A DNA stretch of 64,000 nt, taken from the NCBI RefSeq assembly GCF_014641455.1, contig NZ_BMHT01000008.1:1-64000 (forward strand), read 5' to 3'. Shown here one piece after another: positions 52,352 to 60,949 of the stretch; within the stretch, counting starts at the first letter, position 1, and each line of letters opens with the position of its first letter. The notes beneath the pieces are model-generated. The model did not search any database, was not told the origin of the DNA, and was given only the letters and a program-made list of their open reading frames with translations. Both the position numbers and the translations under genes were made by a program. Source of the DNA: Hymenobacter cavernae. GTDB lineage: Bacteria > Bacteroidota > Bacteroidia > Cytophagales > Hymenobacteraceae.

Positions 52352-52585
52352 ATGAGCAAAATTCTGGAAGAAATCGACCACGCTCTGGCCGCCTACGACT
52401 CCAGCCAGGGCCGCCCAATAGCCATAGAGCTAGGGGAACGTAAATACACACAGCTTGTGCTCGATGTAGCCCATTTATACTCCGCTGGCGGCGATTTAAC
52501 CACCAACACGGGCCGACCGTTGGCTTACCGCGGGCTTGAGATTCTGCGCGATGATGTGCATGTGGATCAGGTAAGAGTCATCTGA
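52352..52585 (+). CDS. Small hypothetical protein (77 residues)
   Basis: Soluble, one helix (MSKILEEIDHALAAYDS) then beta strands (RPIAIELGERKYTQLVL, YRGLEILRDDVHVDQVRVI). No family recognised. Codon usage is like the surrounding chromosome, supporting a real gene. Ends at an inverted repeat before the ABC-F gene. Confidence 0.6.
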   Translation: MSKILEEIDHALAAYDSSQGRPIAIELGERKYTQLVLDVAHLYSAGGDLTTNTGRPLAYRGLEILRDDVHVDQVRVI

Positions 52586-52757
52586 ACCACAGATTCTGGC
52601 GGCTTTTTCGAATTACATGGATTCTATGAACGATTCTTTTGGCTGAAAATAACGGCCTTTAGGAATTTACTAAGGCGGCTTTTCGTAGTGAATTGAACCT
52701 TAGCGCCCACAGAATTCGTGGCAGCCGAAAAATCCGGAGGAATCCGTGGTTCAGAAA
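52582..52757. repeat. Inverted repeat CTGAACCACAGATTC / GAATCCGTGGTTCAG
   Basis: Two 15-base arms at about 52582-52596 and 52740-52754 with one mismatch, 140 bases apart. The ACCACRGATT word is a common dispersed bacterial repeat. The right arm sits just before the promoter of the ABC-F gene. Confidence 0.5.
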
Positions 52758-52758
52758 T

Positions 52759-52766
52759 TACCTTTG
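52759..52766 (+). promoter_or_regulatory. Promoter -7 element directly before the ABC-F gene
   Basis: TACCTTTG ends 4 bases before the ATG at 52771; the mRNA is predicted to be leaderless. The same 13-base word TTACCTTTGTCCT precedes rlmD. Confidence 0.5.
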
Positions 52767-52770
52767 TCCT

Positions 52771-54681
52771 ATGAATCTTCTTTCTGCTGAAAATATCTCA
52801 AAAAATTACGCCGACCGTTGGCTGTTCCGTGACCTAGCTTTTGGCTTGAGCCAAGGGCAGCGTGTGGCGCTGGTAGGCATTAACGGGGCCGGCAAAACGA
52901 CCCTGCTGCGCATCTTGGCTGGTCAGGAGCAACCCGACACTGGTTCGGTGAGCGTGCGCAAAGACATCCGCGTGGCCTTCCTGGGTCAGCAACCGGTATT
53001 CGATGAAGCGCTGACGGTTGAGCAAACCATTTTTGCCAGCCAGAATGATACGCTGGCTGCCATCCGCGACTATGAGCACGTGGTGAACGACCCCAACCAC
53101 AAGCCCGACGACTTGCAGCGCGTAATGGAGCGTATGGACGCGCTAAACGCCTGGGACTACGACTCGCAGGTGAAACAAATCCTAGGTCGGCTGGGCATCC
53201 TGGGTGAGCTGCTCGACCGGAAAGTAAGTATGCTTTCGGGAGGGCAGCGCAAGCGCGTAGCTTTGGCTCGCGTGCTCATTGAAGAGCCTGAAATCTTGAT
53301 ACTTGACGAGCCGACCAACCACCTCGACCTAGATACCATTGAGTGGCTGGAAAACCGATTGGCTTCGCCTTCGCTCACCTTATTAATGGTGACCCACGAC
53401 CGCTACTTCCTGGATAAAGTCGCCAACGAAATAGTGGAACTGGACCAAGGTCGGGTGCATCGTTACCAGGGCAATTACTCCTACTTCGTGGAGAAGAAAG
53501 CCGAGCGGGAGCAGATGGAAGTAGCTGAGGTAGAGAAGGCCCGCAACTTGCTGCGCAAAGAACTGGAGTGGATGCGTCGCCAGCCGCAGGCGCGCGGCAC
53601 CAAGCAGAAGGCGCGTATTGATGCTTTCTACGAAACGCAGGAGAAAGCCAAAACCAAAATCGGTGGGCCGCAGCTGGAGCTGTCGGTGAAGACGACGCGG
53701 CAGGGCGGCAAAATCATTGAGGTCGAGCACCTGCACAAGCAATTCGGCGACAAGGTGGTGCTGCAGGACTTCAGCTACGTATTCAAGAAAAAGGACCGTA
53801 TCGGTCTGATCGGGCCAAACGGTGCGGGCAAGTCGACGCTATTGAACATGCTCACGGGCAAGCTAGGTCCGGATAGCGGCGCCATCGACAAAGGTCAGAA
53901 CACCGTGTTCGGCTACTACACGCAGAACGAGCTGGAGTTCGACGAAACGCAGCGCGTGATTGACATCGTGAAGGAAGTGGCCGAAGTAGTGGAAATGGCT
54001 AATGGTGACGTTGTTACGGCTTCGCAGTTTTTGCAGCACTTCCAGTTTCCGCCCGCCCAGCAGTACACGCTCGTGAGCAAGCTGAGCGGAGGCGAAAAGC
54101 GCCGCTTGCAACTGCTGCGCGTGCTGATCAAGAACCCGAACTTCCTCATTCTTGACGAGCCGACCAACGATCTGGATATCATCACGCTTAATATCCTGGA
54201 GGAATTCCTACTCAACTTCACGGGCTGTCTGCTCATCGTGTCGCACGACCGTTACTTCATGGATGCCCTGGTAGAGCACGTATTTGTGCTGGAGCCCGGC
54301 GGCAATCTGCGCAACTTCCCCGGCAACTACACCGACTACCGCGAGTGGCAGAAGGAGCATAATGCCGCCGAGTACGCGCAGGAAGCCGCCCGCACGGCCA
54401 AAGCCGCCGCTGGCGTGGCGCCTTCGGCGGCTCCGGTTGTGAAGGAGGTGGCACCAGCAGCACCCAAGCGCAAAGCTAGCTTTGCGGAGAAAAAAGAATA
54501 TGAGCAGCTAGAGGCAGACATCGAGCGCCTTGAAGCGCAGAAGCAACAACTAATCGACCAGTTGAATGCAGGCCAGGGCACGCACCAGCAGCTCGCTGAT
54601 TGGTCGGCGCAGCTTAAGCGCACCGACGCGGATCTGGACGCCAAAGGCGAGCGGTGGCTGGAACTGGCTGAGTTAATGTAG
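52771..54681 (+). CDS. ABC-F family ATPase (Uup-like)
   Basis: A 636-residue soluble protein with two ATPase domains: Walker A GINGAGKTT (about 36) and GPNGAGKST (about 350), signatures LSGGQRKRVALARVL and LSGGEKRRLQLLRVL, Walker B ILILDEPTNHLD and FLILDEPTNDLD. The linker (YFVEKKAEREQMEVAEVEK) is the ribosome-interaction P-site tip region. A C-terminal coiled coil (about 570-636) follows an Ala/Pro-rich stretch, as in Uup. Acts on stalled ribosomes or DNA by family. ATG 52771 chosen because the promoter element abuts it. Confidence 0.92.
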   Translation: MNLLSAENISKNYADRWLFRDLAFGLSQGQRVALVGINGAGKTTLLRILAGQEQPDTGSVSVRKDIRVAFLGQQPVFDEALTVEQTIFASQNDTLAAIRDYEHVVNDPNHKPDDLQRVMERMDALNAWDYDSQVKQILGRLGILGELLDRKVSMLSGGQRKRVALARVLIEEPEILILDEPTNHLDLDTIEWLENRLASPSLTLLMVTHDRYFLDKVANEIVELDQGRVHRYQGNYSYFVEKKAEREQMEVAEVEKARNLLRKELEWMRRQPQARGTKQKARIDAFYETQEKAKTKIGGPQLELSVKTTRQGGKIIEVEHLHKQFGDKVVLQDFSYVFKKKDRIGLIGPNGAGKSTLLNMLTGKLGPDSGAIDKGQNTVFGYYTQNELEFDETQRVIDIVKEVAEVVEMANGDVVTASQFLQHFQFPPAQQYTLVSKLSGGEKRRLQLLRVLIKNPNFLILDEPTNDLDIITLNILEEFLLNFTGCLLIVSHDRYFMDALVEHVFVLEPGGNLRNFPGNYTDYREWQKEHNAAEYAQEAARTAKAAAGVAPSAAPVVKEVAPAAPKRKASFAEKKEYEQLEADIERLEAQKQQLIDQLNAGQGTHQQLADWSAQLKRTDADLDAKGERWLELAELM

Positions 54682-54693
54682 GACGCGAGCCGC

Positions 54694-54737
54694 ACAAAAA
54701 GAAGCCTCTGCTGATACCAGCAGAGGCTTCTTTTTGT
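54694..54737 (+). terminator. Terminator after the ABC-F gene
   Basis: A 20-base stem ACAAAAAGAAGCCTCTGCTG and its complement, with loop ATAC and T5. An ACCTAGGT (54740) follows 3 bases later. Confidence 0.85.
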
Positions 54738-54945
54738 GTACCTAGGTTTTGAGTTATGCGTAATCTTTGCCTGCTATGTTGGTCAGCTACAAGCAAATCC
54801 ACGTTACGTCTACTGCCAGTTAAATGACAGGATAACGCGTAAAGCCAGGGCAATGCCAGGTTTTACCTGTTGAGCTATAAGCGCACCAAGCAGTGTGTGT
54901 CGTCTGCACCAGTCAACATTCAAAACTCAGCACTCAAGATTTCCT

Positions 54946-55344
54946 TTACGCTTTCCACACTTCCTTGCGCACCTTCTTGCCTACCGACAGAATCAGGCGG
55001 GTAGGATTGGGGACGAGCACGAGGCGGGCTTCCTTGCCCGGAAATTCGTCGGAGTCAACCCAGACGCCTTCCTTGTGCGAGGGCACGTAGTCGGTGTCGC
55101 CACCTAGGTCGTTGGGCAGGTAGGCGGTGGGCAACAGCACGTCGGTATCCGGGCAAAGCTGCTCGTGTACTTTCTCCAGCACTTCTTCCAGATACGGGCC
55201 GTATTCTTCGTTGAAATCGTCTTCGAGGTCGTGTAGCTCCTCCTCGATGTCATCGTAGCTGTCGTGGTTGTAAGGCAGCTTGTGCAGCGCCTGCTTCTTT
55301 TCGATCAGCGTTACGAGGGCGCGGTTGAGGTCCTCTTTATTCAT
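54946..55344 (-). CDS. Conserved-type hypothetical protein (132 residues)
   Basis: ATG at 55344 (MNKEDLNRALV). Acidic helical N-terminus (YDDIEEELHDLEDDFNEEYG), then a strand-rich end (ARLVLVPNPTRLILSVGKKV). Cytoplasmic. No family named, though similar proteins seem common in Cytophagales. Convergent with the ABC-F gene. Confidence 0.62.
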   Translation of the reverse strand: MNKEDLNRALVTLIEKKQALHKLPYNHDSYDDIEEELHDLEDDFNEEYGPYLEEVLEKVHEQLCPDTDVLLPTAYLPNDLGGDTDYVPSHKEGVWVDSDEFPGKEARLVLVPNPTRLILSVGKKVRKEVWKA

Positions 55345-55515
55345 AGCCACAGGTCAATAAGGTTTGTTCGCAAAGGTGCGTACTATTCTACAAATCTACT
55401 ACATGACATGGAGTTGTGCCATGAGTAGGAGTCTCTTACGGCCAGAGCTACTTAATCGATGGCAAAAGGCTATTTTTACTCCTCTACCATTCCCACCCAA
55501 TCTTCCACCCCACCC

Positions 55516-56652
55516 ATGGAAACTCTATCCTCCCCCACCCCAGCCGCGGCGCAGCCCGCCACCGACTTCCTGCCCCTGAAAGGCACTGATTATCTTGAGT
55601 TCTACGTCGGCAATGCCAAGCAATCGGCGTACTACTACCAAGCAGCCTTTGGCTTCGAGCTGGTGGCTTACGCCGGACCCGAAACCGGCCTGCGCGACCG
55701 GGCCAGCTACGTGCTTCAGCAGAATAAAATCCGGCTGGTGCTCACCACTTCCCTCCTCCCCGATTCGGAGATTTCGGAGCATGTGCGCCGCCACGGCGAC
55801 GGCGTGAAGGTGATGGCGCTGTGGGTTGACGATGCCCGCAAGTCCTTCGAGGAAACCACCAAACGAGGCGCCCGCGCCGCTTTCGAGCCCTACACGATTT
55901 TCGATGAGCACGGTGAAGTGACCCTAGCCGGGATTTACACCTATGGCGAAACCATTCACACTTTTGTAGAGCGCACCAACTACATGGGTCCGTTCATGCC
56001 GGGCTTTGTGGCGCGCACCAGCACTGTGCCGCAGGGCAACCCCGTTGGCCTGCACTACATCGACCACTGCGTGGGCAACGTAGGCTGGGGCCAGATGAAC
56101 CAGTGGGTCAAGTTTTACGAGGATGTAATGGGCTTTAAGCTGCTCATCACCTTCGACGACGACGACATCAGCACTGAGTACTCTGCCCTGATGTCGAAGG
56201 TCGTTTCCAACGGCAACGGCTACGTCAAATTCCCCATTAATGAGCCAGCCGAGGGCAAGAAGAAGTCGCAGATTGAAGAGTACCTCGACTACTACCACGA
56301 GGCTGGTGTTCAGCACATTGCGGTTATCACCCACGATATTCGGGCCACCGTCGCGGAGCTTCGCCGGCGTGGTGTGGAGTTCCTGAGCGTGCCCGCTACC
56401 TATTACGAAGACGTGCTCGACCGGGTCGGCGCTATCGACGAGGACCTAGGTTCGCTGAAAGCCCTAAACTTGCTCGTTGACCGCGATGAAGAAGGCTATC
56501 TGCTGCAAATTTTCACCAAGCCCGTAGAAGATCGGCCCACTGTTTTCTACGAAATCATTCAGCGCAAAGGTGCCAAGAGCTTCGGCAAAGGCAACTTCAA
56601 AGCCCTGTTCGAATCGATTGAGCGCGAGCAGGCGCTACGCGGTAATCTCTAA
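55516..56652 (+). CDS. hppD: 4-hydroxyphenylpyruvate dioxygenase
   Basis: A 378-residue protein from ATG 55516 (METLSSPTP); an upstream in-frame start is open but lies in low-complexity sequence. Two VOC domains; the iron ligands of the second are His in LHYIDHCVGNV, His in GVQHIAVITHD and Glu in FYEIIQRKG. The C-terminal gating helix FGKGNFKALFESIEREQ is intact. It converts 4-hydroxyphenylpyruvate to homogentisate in tyrosine breakdown. Homogentisate dioxygenase is not adjacent. Confidence 0.95.
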   Translation: METLSSPTPAAAQPATDFLPLKGTDYLEFYVGNAKQSAYYYQAAFGFELVAYAGPETGLRDRASYVLQQNKIRLVLTTSLLPDSEISEHVRRHGDGVKVMALWVDDARKSFEETTKRGARAAFEPYTIFDEHGEVTLAGIYTYGETIHTFVERTNYMGPFMPGFVARTSTVPQGNPVGLHYIDHCVGNVGWGQMNQWVKFYEDVMGFKLLITFDDDDISTEYSALMSKVVSNGNGYVKFPINEPAEGKKKSQIEEYLDYYHEAGVQHIAVITHDIRATVAELRRRGVEFLSVPATYYEDVLDRVGAIDEDLGSLKALNLLVDRDEEGYLLQIFTKPVEDRPTVFYEIIQRKGAKSFGKGNFKALFESIEREQALRGNL

Positions 56653-56687
56653 GCGTAGTTAGATTGGAACGTCATAACTAATAAAAC

Positions 56688-56790
56688 GTCATTTCGACCA
56701 GCGGGAGAAATCTCGCGTGCAATAGTAAACCCTAATGATCAGAGTTACTATTGCACGCGAGATTTCTCCCGCTGGTCGACATGACGTTCT
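56688..56790. repeat. 34-bp palindrome, family B (copy 1)
   Basis: Arms 56695-56728 and 56745-56778 (CGACCAGCGGGAGAAATCTC...) are perfect reverse complements. GTCATTTCGACCAGCGGGAG on one side and GGTCGACATGACG on the other give it ends shared with the copy at 60855-60935. Between convergent genes. Confidence 0.82.
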
Positions 56791-56863
56791 AGCGAAGCAC
56801 ACGAGGTTTCTCCCGTCGGTCGGAACAACGTTCAACGCCTTTTCGCACCTAGGTACCTAGCTT

Positions 56864-58558
56864 TTACTTGCTGCCGACCAGCACGCCACTTACAAAGTAG
56901 TTACCAGTTTCAGTGCGTAAGTTGTACACCTCCCATGCTGTGCCGGCGGGTTGCCGATCAGCCAGGTGCGTTGTTTCTACCTCATTTTCGTTGAGGCGCA
57001 GCACCTCGTCGGAGGGTTGCAGCTGGTCGGCGCGGAGTGCTTGCCGGTCCGCAGTAATGATGGGGTGATTAGGTGTCATCAGCAACTTTATCGCGGGGGT
57101 GGCAAGTGCAGCGGCCGTACCTAGGTCGGCGTACACGGCGGGCGTACCAATAGTGAGCTGCACGAGCGCATAGTCATGGTCGCTGTGAATATCAACGCGT
57201 TGCACGCGGACCGGACGTAAACGCCCCATAGCGGCATCGTAGCCCAACACTTCATCACCGGGACGAATTCTGCTGATATGCACCTGACGGCCATCGGGCA
57301 GATTGACGCGCGCGGAAGGCGGAAAGCAGGTAGCCAGCTCGCATTTAAACGGCTTGTTATAATCAGCGGTCAGTTCGCAATACTTGCTGTTCAGCTCATA
57401 AATGGCCTGACTGTAGCCCGCCAACTGCGTTATCTCCTGCAACATCAGCTGCTGACCTCCAGCCAGAGAAGAAACAAACGCTTTTTCCTGCGGCCGCTTG
57501 ATGTCGTCGCCATAGTGAATCTTGGCTAGCTCCGTCTGAAATGGCGTGCTGCGCGCAATCAGCTCCTTTTTCCGGGCCTGCCAGGCGGCGGCTAGCTGCG
57601 GCATGTACTTGGCCATCAGGTCGAGGCGCTGCTTTTGGTAGCTGCGGTATTGGTCGTAGTTGCGTTGCTGTCCTTGGCAGTCTCCTTCGCGCGCCTCTAC
57701 CCGCGGACGTGCGGCGGCCTCTTTGCTTACGGCTTCGAGGCTAGCTTGTAGCTGCTGCTGTAAGCGCAAAAAAGCATCCGGGCTGTTGGCTTCTGCGGCG
57801 ATGATTCCGGCCAGCTTCGCGTTGGCTTCCATGGCGGCGGTAGCCACAAGCGGAGCCAGCGGAGCAGTGGTTTTGGCAGGGCCAGCCACGGCTTTGAGCT
57901 GCGTTTCATCGAGGCCGTGCTTGCGCATGAGTTGCTGCATATAGGCATCCTGTTCGGCCTCCGACTTCTTCTCCCATGCTGCCCGAAAGCCAGGGTTTTG
58001 CATTTGCTGCATAAAATCGGCTTGTGCGGCCTGGAAAGCGGGATTATTCACCATGCGCTGCTGCGTGGAGCCGGGCGCGGCCATCTGCTTCTGCAGGTAC
58101 TGCGCCTTTTCCACGTCGCTCATTTGCGAAAACTTGGCGGTGAAGGCCGGGTCTTGCATCTGCTGGGCCAGCTGCACCGCTTGCGCATTACTGCCGGGTA
58201 TATTGGCGGCCTGCTGCATGTAAGCTAGCTTTTGGGCCTCACTCATGTTCTCCACCCCGGCCTCTGTTACCCGCTGACTAACAGCCTTCATGTCAGCTTC
58301 TTCCTTGCTTTGTTCTGCCGTGCGGCTGCTGGCGATGGTCTGGCTAAGCTGTGCCACCTGCCGCTCTAAGTCAGCAAAGCCCGCTGGGAGCTTCAGGGTG
58401 CAATTGGGGACCGTGGGCGGCGCTGGTACCTTATCGAACAGCGGTATGATTTCGGTTTTGACGGGCTTTTGCGCAAACGCGGCTGCAATGGGCAACAACG
58501 CCAGCAGTAAGGCCATGAGAAAGAACAGGAAGTTGACGAGACGGTGTGTGGATTGCAT
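56864..58558 (-). CDS. Exported helical protein with C-terminal Hint (Hog/intein-like) domain
   Basis: A 564-residue protein from ATG 58558 (MQSTHRLVNF), signal peptide to AAAFAQ. Residues 30-400 are helical, rich in Gln and Ala with degenerate repeats (MQDPAFTAKFSQM, MVNNPAFQAAQADFM, MQNPGFRAAWEKK). At Cys411 a Hint domain starts (CFPPSARVNLPDG, PGDEVLGYD, MTPNHPI, then WEVYNLRTETGNYFV) and runs to the C-terminus, which ends GSK. The terminal His-Asn and a C-extein are missing, so only thioester cleavage at Cys411 would be possible, as in Hedgehog proteins. Function unknown. Confidence 0.8.
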   Translation of the reverse strand: MQSTHRLVNFLFFLMALLLALLPIAAAFAQKPVKTEIIPLFDKVPAPPTVPNCTLKLPAGFADLERQVAQLSQTIASSRTAEQSKEEADMKAVSQRVTEAGVENMSEAQKLAYMQQAANIPGSNAQAVQLAQQMQDPAFTAKFSQMSDVEKAQYLQKQMAAPGSTQQRMVNNPAFQAAQADFMQQMQNPGFRAAWEKKSEAEQDAYMQQLMRKHGLDETQLKAVAGPAKTTAPLAPLVATAAMEANAKLAGIIAAEANSPDAFLRLQQQLQASLEAVSKEAAARPRVEAREGDCQGQQRNYDQYRSYQKQRLDLMAKYMPQLAAAWQARKKELIARSTPFQTELAKIHYGDDIKRPQEKAFVSSLAGGQQLMLQEITQLAGYSQAIYELNSKYCELTADYNKPFKCELATCFPPSARVNLPDGRQVHISRIRPGDEVLGYDAAMGRLRPVRVQRVDIHSDHDYALVQLTIGTPAVYADLGTAAALATPAIKLLMTPNHPIITADRQALRADQLQPSDEVLRLNENEVETTHLADRQPAGTAWEVYNLRTETGNYFVSGVLVGSK

Positions 58559-58615
58559 AGCAACAAAATGTGAAAGATGTACTTGCTGCCAGCTTGGTTC
58601 AACGATCAGCAGCAA

Positions 58616-59007
58616 GCAGCTTTTGCGGCTGCAAGTGCGGCAAAAAACAGACGCCGTTCAATCGCATATGTATGTGACACCTAGCTTTCTACGGAAGCTA
58701 TAACTACTACTCAAAACGTCGCCGCTACCACGCGCAGCCTCTTGCTTTGCCGGCATTGTAGGCATCAATACCTAGGTTTGAATGCGTTTTGCTCTTGGTT
58801 CTTAAAGGCTGTTGCTCAACAAACTTCGGCAGACATAGAATATTCTATTACAATGATATAATGTGAAATTATCCTTAATGTTGCACCTAGCTTTCCACAC
58901 CGGAAAGCTCTTTTTCGTAGCACACGTAAGCACAGATAGTCACCGGCATGGTTTGCTGGCATTATTTGTTTTCTTTACCCTCCTAATCAATCCTTGATTC
59001 CTGTACA
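58616..59007. other. Gap before the phosphoglucomutase gene
   Basis: About 390 bases with no gene. It holds an ACCTAGGT (58771) and two ACCTAGC words. No exact TAnnTTTG seen close to the pgm start. Confidence 0.4.
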
Positions 59008-60744
59008 ATGGCCCTCACCCCTGAAATTCAGCAGAAAGTAAATACTTGGCTAAACGGCAGTTACGACGCCGACACCCAAGCCGAAATCCGGCAGATGCTT
59101 GCCGATAATCAGGAAGACACCCTCAACGATGCGTTTTACCGCAACCTGGAGTTCGGCACCGGCGGCCTGCGCGGTATCATGGGCGTGGGCTCCAACCGCA
59201 TGAATCGCTACACGCTGGGCATGGCCACGCAGGGTTTGTGCAACTACCTGCTTAAGTCGTTCCCAAACCAGGAGATTAAAGTGGCCATTGCCCATGACTC
59301 GCGCAACAACAGCAAGCTGTTTGCGCGCATCACGGCGGGCATCTTCTCGGCTAACGGCATCACGGTTTACCTCTTTGAGGATCTGCGGCCTACGCCTGAG
59401 CTGTCGTACACCATCCGCCATTTGCATTGCCAGAGCGGCGTTGTTATCACGGCTTCGCACAACCCGAAGGAGTACAACGGCTACAAAGTATACTGGCAGG
59501 ACGGCGCCCAGGTAGTAGCGCCCCACGACAAGAACATTATCCAAGAAGTCAACAACATACACTCGGTTGATGAGGTGAAGTTTGCAGCCGATGAGTCGCG
59601 CATTCACATGATCGGCGCCGACATTGATGAGGCGTACCTGAGCGAGGTAGAGAAGCTAAGCATCAATCCGGCTGCTATTCAGCGCCAGCACGACCTGAAG
59701 ATCGTGTACACGCCCCTGCACGGCACCGGTATTACGCTGGTACCGAAGATTTTGCAGCGTTTTGGTTTCACCAACGTGCACATCGTGCAGGAGCAGGCCA
59801 CGCCCGACGGCAACTTTCCCACGGTGCAGTCGCCGAACCCGGAGGAGAAAGTAGCCATGCAGATGGCCCTCGACCAGGCCAAACAGCTGGATGCCGACCT
59901 CGTAATTGCTACCGACCCGGACTCCGACCGCGTGGGCATTGGTGTGAAAAACCAGCAAGGTGAGTGGGTGCTGGTAAACGGCAACCAGACGGCCGCGTTG
60001 CTCACGCACTACCTGCTCTCAGCCCGCGCCCAGGCCGGCAAGATGACCGACCAGGACTACATCGTGTACACCATCGTGACGAGCGACGTGCTGGGCGATA
60101 TTGGCCGGGCGCACGGCGTGAAGTCGTACCAGACGCTCACCGGCTTCAAGTACATTGCCGGCATCATCCGTGAGCTGGAAGGCCGCGAAACCTACATCGG
60201 AGGCGGCGAGGAAAGCTACGGCTACATGATCGGCGACTTCGTGCGCGATAAGGACGCTATTTCGGCCTGCGCCATGATTGCTGAGATGGCGGCCGTGGCC
60301 AAAGACAAAGGCCAGACGCTGTATGAGGCGCTCGTGCAGATGTACGCCACTTACGGCTTGTACCAGGAAAACCTCATTTCGCTGACCAAAAAAGGCCAGC
60401 GCGGCGCCGAAGAAATCCAGGAGATGATGCGCGACCTGCGCGCCAACCCGCCGGCTACCATCGCGGGTTCGCCGGTCGTGGAAGTTCGCGACTACGACCT
60501 AGGTCACATCCGCAACCTGCACACAGGCGAGCAGTTCCCAACGGGTTTGGAGAAGTCGAACGTGCTACAGTTCATCACCGAAGATGGCAGCAAGATTTCG
60601 GCTCGCCCGTCGGGCACCGAGCCTAAAATCAAGTTCTATTTCAGCGTGAAGCACCCGCTCGCCTCGGCCGTTGACTTTGATATGGTGAACAAGAAGCTTT
60701 CGGACCGCATCAATGCTATCATCGAGGATATGCAGCTAAAGTAA
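59008..60744 (+). CDS. Phospho-sugar mutase (phosphoglucomutase/phosphomannomutase)
   Basis: A 578-residue alpha-D-phosphohexomutase. GTGGLRGIMGVG near 50, catalytic serine in VITASHNPKEYNGYKV near 148, metal motif DPDSDRVGIG near 310, sugar loop GGGEESYGYMIGDFVRDKD near 395 and phosphate loop RPSGTEPKIKFYF near 532. It interconverts glucose-1-P and glucose-6-P (or mannose forms). The length fits the large bacterial PGM2-like group. Confidence 0.92.
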   Translation: MALTPEIQQKVNTWLNGSYDADTQAEIRQMLADNQEDTLNDAFYRNLEFGTGGLRGIMGVGSNRMNRYTLGMATQGLCNYLLKSFPNQEIKVAIAHDSRNNSKLFARITAGIFSANGITVYLFEDLRPTPELSYTIRHLHCQSGVVITASHNPKEYNGYKVYWQDGAQVVAPHDKNIIQEVNNIHSVDEVKFAADESRIHMIGADIDEAYLSEVEKLSINPAAIQRQHDLKIVYTPLHGTGITLVPKILQRFGFTNVHIVQEQATPDGNFPTVQSPNPEEKVAMQMALDQAKQLDADLVIATDPDSDRVGIGVKNQQGEWVLVNGNQTAALLTHYLLSARAQAGKMTDQDYIVYTIVTSDVLGDIGRAHGVKSYQTLTGFKYIAGIIRELEGRETYIGGGEESYGYMIGDFVRDKDAISACAMIAEMAAVAKDKGQTLYEALVQMYATYGLYQENLISLTKKGQRGAEEIQEMMRDLRANPPATIAGSPVVEVRDYDLGHIRNLHTGEQFPTGLEKSNVLQFITEDGSKISARPSGTEPKIKFYFSVKHPLASAVDFDMVNKKLSDRINAIIEDMQLK

Positions 60745-60775
60745 GAAGCTGTCTTCTTCCGTTTATTTAGTTTGC

Positions 60776-60806
60776 AAGGAGCTTGGTTGATGAAACCAAG
60801 CTCCTT
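60776..60806 (+). terminator. Terminator after the phospho-sugar mutase gene
   Basis: AAGGAGCTTGGTT / AACCAAGCTCCTT with a T6 run. Confidence 0.85.
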
Positions 60807-60854
60807 TTTTGTGTAGCTGTGCAGCTTAAAAAGCTAGGTTTCAGTCCCACAACA

Positions 60855-60935
60855 GCCCGTCATGTCTCCCGCTGGTCGACATGACGGGCTAACGAAGCAC
60901 GCGAGATTCCTCCTTGCGTCGGGATGACGTTCCAG
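60855..60935. repeat. Palindromic repeat, family B (copy 2)
   Basis: AGCCCGTCATGTC pairs with GACATGACGGGCT around TCCCGCTG. TCTCCCGCTGGTCGACATGACG is shared with 56765-56786, and ACGAAGCACGCGAGATTCCTCC resembles GCGAAGCACACGAGGTTTCTCC at 56793. Confidence 0.72.
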
Positions 60936-60949
60936 GGGCGTAACAGACT

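Noticed and set aside
56864..57326. Active intein in the Hint protein
   Set aside because: No C-extein and no terminal His-Asn, so protein splicing is not possible.
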